Assembly (NCBI RefSeq): GCF_028640845.1
Contig: NC_080541.1
Coordinates: forward strand, 1,088,435 to 1,152,434
Length of the DNA: 64,000 nucleotides
Direction: 5' to 3'
Origin: Ahaetulla prasina
Taxonomy: Eukaryota; Chordata; Lepidosauria; Squamata; Colubridae
A program made the position numbers and the translations under genes. Below, piece by piece: positions 23,560-34,500 of this stretch. The notes beneath the pieces are model-generated. The model had not been told where the DNA came from, ran no database searches, and saw only the letters and a program-made list of their open reading frames with translations. Positions within the stretch are counted from its first letter, which is position 1; each line of letters opens with the position of its first letter.

Positions 23560-24130
23560 AGCGCAGAACTCCCGCTGGCTTAAGACTAATCGCGAAGAAT
23601 ATCGTGAGGAAAGGGGAGAAACGGTCCCGCGCTTCAGTCAGATCCCGAGTCCGCCTTTGTGGGAGGCCGCCCGGAGACCCTCAAGACCCGCCAACCGGGC
23701 CAAACAAGGCCGCGGCCGGCCCGGCGCCCCTCCGCGGCAGAGCCTTTGCCCGCCACCCCGCCGGGACGGCTAGACTCGGCTCTCCGCGCTCACCCGGCCA
23801 AAGCCGCCACCGCCGCTCCCTCAGCCCTCAGCTCCGTCGCCACCGCGTGCACTCGCCTCAGCGACACCAACCACGACGCATGCGCCGGAAGCTCCCTGCC
23901 CCGCCGGGTGGCGCCTGCGCGCTATGTCCTCAGAGGCCTTCGCTCCGCCCTGGCCGCTTCTCGTTGGCCGCCGCGCATGCGCCTTGGAACCGGGAAGCCC
24001 CTGTCTCGTCCGAAGCCCCGCCCCTTGGCCGCTGGTTCAAGTCAAAGCGACCGGCGGGCCTCTCGTTAAAGCTGGGAAGAGCCGCGCTTCGTTTCGGGGC
24101 GATGCCCAGATTTGTCCGGGTGGTGGTATA
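23390..24130 (-). promoter_or_regulatory. CpG-rich BOP1 promoter block
   Basis: A GC- and CpG-dense stretch directly upstream of the BOP1 exons, unlike the AT-richer flanks. It holds a GCGCATGCGC palindrome at 23973-23982 and a GCATGCGC at 23878-23885, both resembling the NRF1 site common in housekeeping promoters, and a GGAAGC/CCGGAAG ETS-like core near 23885. No TATA box is seen. Inference: minus-strand transcription of BOP1 starts here. The exact start cannot be fixed from sequence. Confidence 0.6.
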
Positions 24131-24399
24131 GGGAAGGCTGTCTTTGAGACAGATAACTTTAAACAGCAGGCACAAAGAAAGACTCCCCTCTTCTGCAGCG
24201 GCGTATACTTCTTGATTTGGGCGGGCGGGCTGGCTGGGGAATTTTGGGAGTTGAAGTCCACGCTGCCTAAATGATAAAGTCATTGGTGCAATATGGGATA
24301 GTCGGTGAATCCAGCCAACGGAAGAGTGGAGATTGGGATGGCAATTACTTCGGAAATTATTGCTAAAGCCCGTGAAACTTTGGAAGGGAAGTAGCGCAA

Positions 24400-24740
24400 G
24401 GACCGCCGAGTGTTCAAGAATTGATGCTTTTGAATCGTGGTGCTGGAGAAGACTCCTGAGAGCCCCCTGAACTGCAAGGAGATCCCGTCAGTCAATCCTG
24501 AAAGGAAGCCAACCCTGCGTGACCTTTGGAAGGGCAACTGCTGAAGCTGAAGCTGAAATACACTTCGGCCACCAAATGAGAAGGGCCTGATGTTGGGAAA
24601 GAGGGAAGGCCAAAGGAAACGGGAACGGCGGATAGTGCTGTCGATGAACATGAATTTGGGCAAACCGTGGAGGACGGGGGGTGCTCACATGCTATGGTCC
24701 ATGGGGGTCACCAAGAGTCGGACGCGACTTAACAACGGCC
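24400..24740 (+). mobile_element. BovB LINE remnant between BOP1 and HSF1
   Basis: Matches the BovB ORF2 C-terminal coding end and 3' tail by recognition: tggtgctggagaagactcct, then GLMLGKREGQRKRERR, then catgctatggtccatggggg tcaccaagagtcggacgcga. Stops and frameshifts show that it is dead. It separates the two promoter blocks. Confidence 0.75.
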
Positions 24741-25228
24741 GCAAGCATCTATTACCGGCTTGCACGAGCAACGGGGGAAGGAAGTTTGGAGCGAGGATGT
24801 TCCACGCAAATCGGATCGGGTTCCTCCAAATGCTGACATCCAGCCCAGTTTTCCTGCCCCTTGCAGCGCGAACGCTGCCTCCTGGTCTCTTCGCACAGAC
24901 GAAAGCAAAAGGAGCGCCTGCGAAGCGGGTCCATCGGGCCAATTGCAGCCACCCTGCCAGCATCCTCAGCGGCAGAAGCCGACCGCCAGCGTCCCGGGAA
25001 GGACCCCCCTCCCCTCCGTGAGACTCGGAAGGCGCCTGGAGATCTCCCTGCAGCGAGCTCCGTGGACAGCTCTAACAGGTGGAAGGGCCGCGCATGCGCG
25101 TATCTGCGCCTGACAACAGGTGGGGCGCATGCGCATTACAATAGGCAGCCCCCGCGGCGCGAGGCACAACAGTGTGTCTAGACGGCGCGTGCGTGCGTGC
25201 GTGCGGCGTTGCGCCTGCGCGTCGCAAG

Positions 25229-25318
25229 ATGGCGGCGGCCATGCCCGTTCCTTCTGAGGGAGCGAGTGCGCAGCGCGGCGTTGGGCTTTGGCTAGGCCGG
25301 AGCAGCCGCGGCCGCTAG
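25229..25318 (+). promoter_or_regulatory. Upstream ORF in the probable HSF1 5' leader
   Basis: An ATG at 25229, inside the YY1-like motif, opens a 29-codon frame (starting MAAAMPVPSEG) that stops at TAG 25316-25318, 97 bases before the HSF1 start. The ATG has A at -3 and G at +4, a strong Kozak context, and a second in-frame ATG follows four codons later. Whether it is transcribed depends on the start site, which is inferred. Confidence 0.4.
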
Positions 25319-25415
25319 TCGTTTCTGCGCCGCCCGCTCCGGCGGTAGCAGCGGAGCCCGTCGCGGGCCTGCCCGGCCCAGGAAAGCGGGCTGAGCTGGG
25401 TCGGCCGCCGCTAGC

Positions 25416-25538
25416 ATGGAGCCCCCCGGCACCGTGGCCGGAGGGGGCGGAGGGGGCAGCAACGTGCCGGCCTTCCTCACCAAGCTGTGGACGCTGGTGG
25501 AGGACCCGGACACGGACGCGCTCATCTGCTGGAGCCCG
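25416..25538 (+). CDS. HSF1: HSF1 exon 1 (start codon, first part of DNA-binding domain)
   Basis: Residues 1-41, beginning [10 protein letters not shown] and running through a six-glycine run into [20 protein letters not shown] and ALICWSP. The ATG has A at -3 and G at +4. The donor is CCG|GTGAGG, phase 0. From SNVPAF onward it is nearly identical to human HSF1; the first 15 residues are not conserved. Cys38 corresponds to human Cys36. Confidence 0.96.
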
Positions 25539-28500
25539 GTGAGGAAGGCCTCGGGTCCCGCGGGAAGCAGGCCGCGGCGGGGTCTCAGCCCGGGCCCCCA
25601 GCGGCCCGGTCGAGGCTGTCGGGTTCGGGGAAGAGGAGGAGGAGGAGGAGGAGGAGGAGGCGGCTCTGAGGCTTCCCGGTGGGGGAGCGGCCGGGTTCCG
25701 CAGCCGGGCAAGTGGGACGGAGCAAAAATTCCCTCAGGAGGGGATGCCCGGTGAGGGGAGGGATCCTCAGGTGAGGCTCCCTCACAGGGCCGGTGATGGA
25801 GCCCCGAGGAGCCGCTGCTCTGGGACAACGCATCTCGACTTCGGGGCCTTTCAGGTTGGGCGGATACAGCTCCCGCAGCATGCTGGCTTGCGGGATTCTG
25901 GGAGTTGTAGTCCCCAAGTCTTAACGTTGCCAAGTTTGGAGGTTCTTACTTTAGAAGATGAAGAACGTGGGTGTTCAGCGGAAGCAGAGGGGGCTTCTCT
26001 GTTTCTCCTTGCCTGTTATTGGCCCTTCTTTACCTAATTCGCCCTCTGGGGTTTTGTTAATATGTGTTTGTGTATCTTTCTTTACTCCGGTTCCTACCAA
26101 AGAGTGTTTTTTAGACTGTCCAAGCGTAGGAAAAGGGCCATTTGGTATTTTTTTTCCTTTATACTTTTTATCCTAAGGAGACTCCAGTATTAGCAATCTG
26201 CCTCTTTATTTTCTCCTCTATAGGTTCTATAGAAGGGGCTTTTTGAAGTTTTTATTTGCAAAATGGTATCTGCTGCTGATGCGTGGCATCGTTCGAAAAA
26301 TTACTTTACCATTCAGCCATCCTGTATAGTTAGAGATTGTGGTTTAGGTTCTGGTCCTTCCTGTTGCATGGTGCAGGTGTTATGGGACTATTGTTGAGCA
26401 TTTTGGTCACTGAACTATAGTGTCCCAGGGAATTCCATCATTCAGCATCTACAAGAAGGTGTGAGTAGGGACCACCAGAATATCTGTCATCAGTATAACA
26501 TAACATAACATAACATAACATAACATAACATAACATAACATAACATAACATAACATAACATAACATAACATAACATAACATAACAACAGAGTTGGAAGGG
26601 ACCTTGGAGGTCTTCTAGTCCAACCCCCTGCCGAGGCAAGAAACCCTACACCATTTCAGACAAATGGCTATCCAACATTTTCTTAAAAAATTCCAGTGTT
26701 GGAGCATTCACAACTTCTGCAGGGAAGTTGTTCCACTTATTGATTGTTCTAACTGTCAGGAAATTTCTCCTTAGTTCTAAGTTGCTTCTCTCCTTGATTA
26801 GTTTCCACCCACTGCTTCTTGTTCTTCTCTCGGGTGCTTTGGAGAATAGTTTGACTCCCTCTTCTTTGTTGCAACCCCTGAGATATTGGAACACTGCTAT
26901 CATGTCTCCCCTAGTCCTTCTTTTCATTAAACTAGACATACCCAGTTCCTACAACCGTTCTTCATATGTTTTAGCCTCCAGTCCCCTAATCATCTTTGTT
27001 GCTCTTCTCTGCACTCTTTCTAGAGTCTCAACATCTTTTTTACATCGTGGCGACCAAAACTGAATGCAATATTCCAAGTGTGGCCTTACCAAGGCATTAT
27101 AAAGTGGTCTTAACACTCCACGTGATCTTGATTCTATCCCTCTGTTTTTGCAGCCCAGAACTGTGCTGGCTTTTTTGGCCATATTTATATATTGAGTATA
27201 GCTCAATAGGAGCTCAAGCAATCTGGAAGATTGCCGAACTGTGACAATCATTGGATGAATGGGCGAGAGAAAACAATTTGAAATTAAAGCCAGATGGAAA
27301 TGCTGTTGGAAAATAAGAAACTGAGATGAATGGAATTGCAATTTATCTTAAGGAGCAAGTTTTCAGTCAGGGAGAAGTCTTGAGGCTTAGCTTAACTAGA
27401 TTTGTCCTTAGCAATTAGGTAAGTGTTCAAGCACAGGGGAAGGGCCAATATTCCAATATTTGAGGGGCTCCTACAAAGATGAGAGGGTCGACCTAATTTT
27501 CAAAGAACCAAAAGCCAGGATAAGAAACAATGGATGGAAACTAATCAAGGAGAGAAGTGACCTAGAACTAAGGAGGAATTTCCTAATGGTGAGAACATTC
27601 AACAGTGGAGCAGCTTGCTTTCTGAAATTGTGAATGCTCCATCACTGGAGGTTTTTAAGATCTTATGGACAACCCTTTATCTGACATGGTATATGGTCTT
27701 CTGCTGGAGCAGGGGGTTGGACTAAAAGATCTCCAAGGTCCTCTATTCTATTCCATTCTAGGTTGAGAAAAGACTGTTCAGGTTGTTTAGTGGCAGAAGG
27801 CTAGAACGAGACTTCCTTTCAGATCTATGTTTCAGTCACCAAGTAAAAAAGAAATCTGTAACAATCCTCAAACTAACAGAATATCATGTGCCTAAAAAAT
27901 AGTGTCTTAAACTGAGTTGCTTGTATAGTAATTGCTCTCTAAGTAAGCTCCACATGTTCAAAGGAGTTTTATTGTTGCAAGTATACAGTATCTTTAAACA
28001 GATGGTTGTTTAGCTTCTACCAAAATGTCTCAATGGGAAGTTATCGCTTTGAAATGTAATCGGTGCCGCTAAATCAACGTTTGACAAAAATCAACTTTGA
28101 AGAATAACAACTGCCCAGGATCGATGGGATGGATTCATAGCTCATGGGGAGAGATAGGACTAAAGGTGATTTAAGTCAGTTTGGGAATAAGCGTCTTGAA
28201 TATAAGGGAATGTATTATTAGGGAAGTATGTTCCAGATTGTAATTCAAAGATTGTGGTTATATTGCATCTTATGAGAGACATTGATAGAGTTGTAAATAC
28301 AATCAGTCCTAATAAAACATTATAGTTAGGTGACAGCAATGCTGTGCTTTTCCTAATGACCAGTGTTCATTCAGGTGGTCCTTGACTTACAACCATTTGA
28401 TTAGCGACCATCTGAAATTACATCGACTCTGAAAAAATGAAAAAAGTGACTTATGACTGTTTTTCACAACTGCTGCAGCATCTCCGTGATCGAAATTTGG

Positions 28501-31500
28501 TTTATGACAATTGCACTGTCCCAGAGTCAGATGATCCCCATTTGTAGCCTTCCCAGCTGGTTTCTGACAAGCAAAGTCAAGGGGGGGGGGGAGGAACCCA
28601 GATTTGCTTAACAACAGCATGAGTCACTTAAAACTGAATTTACTTGTGTGCCCTCTCCATGTTTTTTGAAGTTCCATACTGGGTAATTGTGTAGCATTCT
28701 GGCTCTTGGAAGAACAAAATGCTTATATACGGAGCATCGTGTAAATTTTTCCTTCAGTTGCTGAAGAGGAGAAATACTTTCAAAGCTTTGTGAAGAAAAA
28801 TATGTCTGAACCAAGTTCTCTAAAAGGCCCACTGAAGAGGTGATAGCAAGCAGCCTTTCCAGGAAAGATGCCCTTCTGGTTATCTGTATATCAGACAAGT
28901 GGGCCCCTGGAGGAGTGGCTGTGACCCATCTCTTCTTAAAAACCTCCACCAATGGAGCACCCACGATTTCCAAAGGCAAAGCCTTCCACAATATTCTTGT
29001 GGGCTTCCTGATAGAGATTGCTGAAAATGTCTCTCTGGTCTCCTGACCTGCCAAGGGCTGCAGTGGCCTATCCAGACTCAGTTCTGTAACTCAGCAACAG
29101 ATGTATCCTAAATATGGGCAACCGACTTCTGACTCATCTGAACTTCATTGGGTTTGACAGTGAACAAGGTTGGATTATAGAGGACAGGAAACCAGTTCAG
29201 AATGGACTGAGGCCAGCAAAGCATGCTAACAAAAGGGCACTTTTCTTTAGATAAGTTAAAAAATAAAAGGAATAAAATCAGTAAGCCAGCTGCTCCCTGA
29301 AGGGGGCAAAATACTAACAGGTACCCAAAAGCAGATGTCCTCTTTATATTTTCCATTTCTGTGTCTTAACTGCAGTATGCAGGAGAACGTTTGAAGCATG
29401 GTTAGGAAATACCACTTTAAATGAATTTAACCCCCCCCCCCAAAACCTAGTGAATTGCATCCTAACATTCTTAAGGAGCCAGGTGGTGATTGGTTGAAGC
29501 CTTGTCTTTGAGATAACCCAGACAATTAAGGAACTGCCCAGAAAGGAGAGATCCAGCAGAGCAGAGACCTTGGCACCTGGGAAGCCTGAAACACATGGGA
29601 TGATATAATGGGCCTATTTTTACCCTGCATACACAAATAAAGATGGGCCTATGGTAGCCTTGTCAGTTCTAGTCTTGCATAAGAATAGCCTTCCTTATCC
29701 ACATGTGAGTTAGAGACCTCTACTGTATGAGGAAGCTCCGGCTTTGCAGTCAGTGGGATGGGATTGGGAGATTAACTACAAGCTGTCAACAGTTGCCTTA
29801 AAAGTAGACTTTCCCAGCAGTGTCACTTGAAGGCAGGCTGCCTGATCCAGGGGTGGCAGGATTCCGGGATCAGGGAGTACTTTGGGGAGTCCAAGATGCG
29901 CCTCCCTTTCTCTGAACTGGCATACTGGAGAGTGTGCCAAGGGTGGCAGAACCCAGATCTTCTTCCCAGTTGTGTTTGTTCTGCAACCGTATGGAATTGT
30001 CTCAACGGGAAGATGACTCAAGGGCAGATCTTCTTCCTGGCATTAGAGAAAATCCAGTTGTACAATGGTCTCTTTTGTTCTTCTGCCAGATTGGAAAATA
30101 TTTCTTTTTCTTCTGTAGACACCATTATATTTTGGCAATAACATTCCTGCTCTGTGAGCCATAGAAATAAAGACATTTTGCTTAAAAAAACATACGCCTA
30201 TAAAAAAATAAACCAGAGCAAACCATTCAGTGATTGCTCCTACCAGCAGCTACTTGCTGGAAGCCAGGCTGAGGTGGGTGGGTGGCCACAAGGCTGTTGC
30301 TCCGTGCACTGCCGGGAGTGTCTGAAGGGCCCCATCCTTTCTGGAAGCAACCCAGGGGTTTCAGAGAAGGGAATATCTGTCCGATTGCTGGTCCTGAATC
30401 AAAAGAGCCCCTTGAACCACAGACAAGACACAGGCTGGGCTTTCCCGTTACAGGCAGTTCCTCAACTTCGGACCACAATTGAGCCCAACACTTCTGTTGC
30501 TAAGTGAAACATTTGTTAGGTGAGTTTTGCCCCATTTTTCGACCTTCCTTGCCTCATTTGTTAAGTGAATCACTGCAGTTGTTAAGTTAGTCACACTGTT
30601 GTTGAGTGAACCTGGCTTCCCCATTGATTTTGCTTGTCAGATGATTGCAAAAGGGAATCATATGACCCCGGGATTCTACAACCGTTGTAAGTATGAGTCA
30701 GTTGCCAACCATCTGAATATAAATCACATTACTATGGGGATGCTACAATGGTCGTAAGTGTGAAAAATTATCATAAGTCACTTTTCAGTGCTGTTGTAAC
30801 TTTGAACGGTCACTAAATGAACTGGTGTAAGTTGAGGACTACCTGTATATGAGTTCTTTTAGCTTAAATTATTTTGATCTTACTTATTTCATCATATTTC
30901 TATAGGGTTGAATAACTAATTCATTGTGGCCTGCAAATTTCCTTAGTCAATCCAATAATTTATGGCTAGTTCAACAAACCAAGATTAAAACAAAGATGGT
31001 TAGTCTGTCATGTAGAACCAGCTGGATAAAGAAAGCTGCAGCCTTTCCCTGGTCACCTGTCAGTCCTATCAGGTACGTCAGAATAAGAAGAAGCGGACAC
31101 CATGCAGACCTAAGGCTACTTTCAGCACAATAGCTGTAGTAACAGAATCCTGCTTGTCTGAATTGGGTCATTCCGTGTCAAGTGGTCTGGGGCTCCCAGG
31201 TTGACCCATCGTGGATTTTAATGAAATTTGGTTTGAACATGCACACACGTCCCCAATGAACATTGGTAAAGTGTTATGTTTGGCAATGCAATAGAATAGA
31301 ATAGAATTTTTTATATACTTTTCTATACTGTTTTTTTAATACTGTTCATACGAACAGTATGGACTTCGGCTTGGAAACCATATAAGATACCCACTTTAGG
31401 CTTGGGAACCTAGGATAAACTACCCAATCGGCAGCTTGGGAACCAGACAGATACCCACACAAAGCTTTGGAACCTCGAGGAAGAAACCAAACTACAGGCT

Positions 31501-34500
31501 TGGGATCCTGAACCAAGAAACCCACCTGTGGCTGGTATTGCATGGCTATCAGGTGTGCCACCTATGCCAATGGGGTTGCTGGGTCAAGTGCCCGAACTGG
31601 TACTGACAATGTCACCATGGACCAACGCAATATAAGAGTAGTAATGATGTCTATATAAAACAAACAAGATGAATCAATAATAGAATGGATGTGATGCTGC
31701 CATAGCAACTTCCTCCATTTTGTCCCTATTTTTAGGGTTTTATATGTCAGTGATGAAACACCAAATCTACTTTTTTAGGGGGTTTGAAACATGCTCTTTC
31801 TAATGAGAATGATTTAACAGAGTTTCCAAAAAGTCTTTTTTTGTAAAAGTGGGCTGAAAGTACCCTATTTTTACCATTTTTACAAAAACCGTCAACTTTA
31901 CACTCAATTTGTGAACTAAAGCAGTAGGAGAATGAAAATTTATATTCGACAACCTTGTGTTGCTAAGTTATTATGCACAAAGTTTCACATTTCTCATGCC
32001 TTTCCTTCCAGAGATGATAAGAAACCAAATTTTACCCTTTTTTGCACCACTGTCATTTTCGGCCAACTTTGCTCCCAATTATCTAGATGGAGATCGCTCA
32101 TGAGAACATTTTTATTCTTTTGCTTAATAGAGCACAACAAGTTGTACAAGATGTCCAAGTTTTGTTTCTCTCAACAAAACATTGCCAGAGATATTATGTC
32201 TCAAAGTTGCTGAAATCTCAAGAGTCATACTGTCAAAGGTTGTGGTATGGGGTCATACAAATAACTATATCTCCGCAAGTATAGCATCGGCAAACATAAC
32301 ACTTTACCAATGTTCATTGGGGACGTGTGTGCATGTTCACACCAAATTTCATCAAAATCCATGATTGTCGACCTGGAAGCCCCAGACCACTTGACATGGA
32401 ATGACCCAATTGCTTCATTGTGAGAGCTTTCTTTCTTGGCCTGGGTTCAGGTTTTCTTTATCTTAACAGAATAGTAGTTGGAATGGAACTTATAGGTCAT
32501 CTAGTCCAACCCCCCTGCCCAAGCAGGAGACCCTACATCATTTCTGACAGATGGCAGTCTGGCCTCTTCTTGAAAACTTCTAGTGATCTTGACAGTTGCC
32601 TTGATATTGGATCTTCCTTCTGTACTTCAAGGCCATCTCTTTTATTCACTCTGCCACCTGTGATTGGCATCCGAACTCTGATTCCATGGAGATGGGCCAA
32701 AGAGAAGGAAAAATCCGGAAAATGTGTCTTTGTGTCGCAAGGCCTCAGCGCTATGAGAAGTCCCTGGACTCCACTTTGCAACTAAAGCTTTGTCCCTGGA
32801 CCAGAATTGGCTACAAAGTCAGTGAAGGCTGAAAGGTGTCGGACCTTCTCATGGAACTTGTTTAACTGGGTAGAGATCTCAGTGCCACAGACTGTCTCTT
32901 ACAGAATTCACAGTATAGGGGAAGTGCCAAAAATGGGTAAACAGCCATTTGTTTAAAAAGGAGAAAAAAGTATACCCAGGAAACTGCAGAATGAAAAATT
33001 GGTCTTAGTACTTGGGAAAATCCCAGAAGAGATCATCAAGCACTTGGTTTGCAAGCATTTAGAAGAAGATCAAGACAATTACTAGAAGCCAGCATGGGTT
33101 TGCCAGACAAATCTTACTGTTTTTTAAAACTAATTTATTCAATTAGTAGACCTGGGGAATGTCACAGATGTAGCGTACTTTGACTTCAGTAAAGCATGCA
33201 AGACCTATTTCACAGACAAAAGCCAGGAAAAGCTCCAGGCCCAGACAAGATAACTCCTTCTTGCTTAAAAGTCTGTGCTGACCAATTGGCCCCCATCTTC
33301 CCCCCTAGCTTCAATAAATTGCTAGAGATGTGCTATGTTCCGTCTTGCTTCAAATGCTCTACTATCATCCCCAGTGCCGAAGAAGCCCTCCATCAAGGAA
33401 CTGAATGACTACAGACCAGTTGCTCTAACATCTGTAGTCATGAAAACCTTTGAAAGGCTAGTGCTGTCCCACTTGAAAACAATCACGGATCCGCTGCAAT
33501 TTGCATACTGAGCAAATAGGTCAACAGATGGTGCTGTTAATATGGCTCTGCACTACATCCTACAACATAAGAAGTATAAGCGTCTGCAAAAACAGGCAAC
33601 CCCGAGGGGGCGGGGGGAAGGATGTGGGTCCCCGGTTAACCCTCAGCCAGCGGGCTGCTGCAGCCGCCATTTTCACTTCCCAGGAATGCTGCAGTGGGGA
33701 AGAGGTGTGGGACATTCCTGAAAGGACAATAATGCTGGCATTTAACGCTACAGCATGCCAGCTTCTGTCATTGATTGCCCCTCTTAATTTTTCTTGAAAC
33801 AATTTAAAAAGTCAGATATGTGTCCGTGGGACATCACTTCTACCTAATGTGAGACTTTTCCCTGATTAAAGACACGTTTTTCAATATTGCCCACGTGGCT
33901 CATGGTTGCCTGGACCTGCCTCCTGCCTGTGGCTGCATCCTTCTGAGCTGAAAGGGCTGCGGTATAAGCAGTCCTCAACTTAGGAGCATTCAGAGTTACA
34001 ACGGCCCTTTGAAAAAGGGCTTACGACCGTTTTGCACTCCTTATGGCCATTGCAGCATCCCCCTGGTCACATGATCCACATTGAGACCCTTGGCAACTGA
34101 TTCATACTTGGGATGGCTGCACTGTCCCAGGGTCACGTGATCCCCTTTTGCCACCTTCTGACAAGCAGAGTCAATGGGGAAGCCAAATTCACTTCACAAC
34201 CAGGTTAACAACCGCGGTGATTCACTTAACAACTGTGGCAAGGCAAGTTGTAACATGGGGCAAAACTCGACTGTCTCATTTAGCAATTGAAATGTTGGGC
34301 TCGATTGTGGTCAAGGACTTCCTGTACACATCAAAGGCTTTCTATTTTATGGCTCATCTAGCTGTGCTCCGGCCAACCGGCCAGCTGACGGACTCATCCT
34401 TTCTCTGTCGTTGCAGACTGGAAACAGCTTCCATGTTTTCGACCAAGGCCAATTTGCCAAGGAGGTCCTTCCCAAGTATTTCAAACACAACAACATGGCC

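Larger units (their letters stand above)
24880..25780 (+). promoter_or_regulatory. CpG-rich HSF1 promoter and first-exon block
   Basis: GC- and CpG-dense block around HSF1 exon 1. It contains two NRF1-like palindromes (GCGCATGCGC at 25090-25099 and GCGCATGCGCA at 25125-25135), a GTGC/GCGT repeat near 25188-25206, and a YY1-like AAGATGGCGGC at 25226-25236, an element usually found just downstream of TATA-less start sites. No TATA box is seen. Inference: transcription starts shortly upstream of about 25225. Confidence 0.65.

Noticed and set aside
23604..24131. 175-residue plus-strand Arg/Pro-rich frame
   Set aside because: CpG-island composition artefact lying in the BOP1 promoter; no splice context or homology.
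25292..25933. 213-residue minus-strand frame over HSF1 exon 1
   Set aside because: Antisense of a CpG-rich block; long frames are expected there by base composition and no motif is seen.
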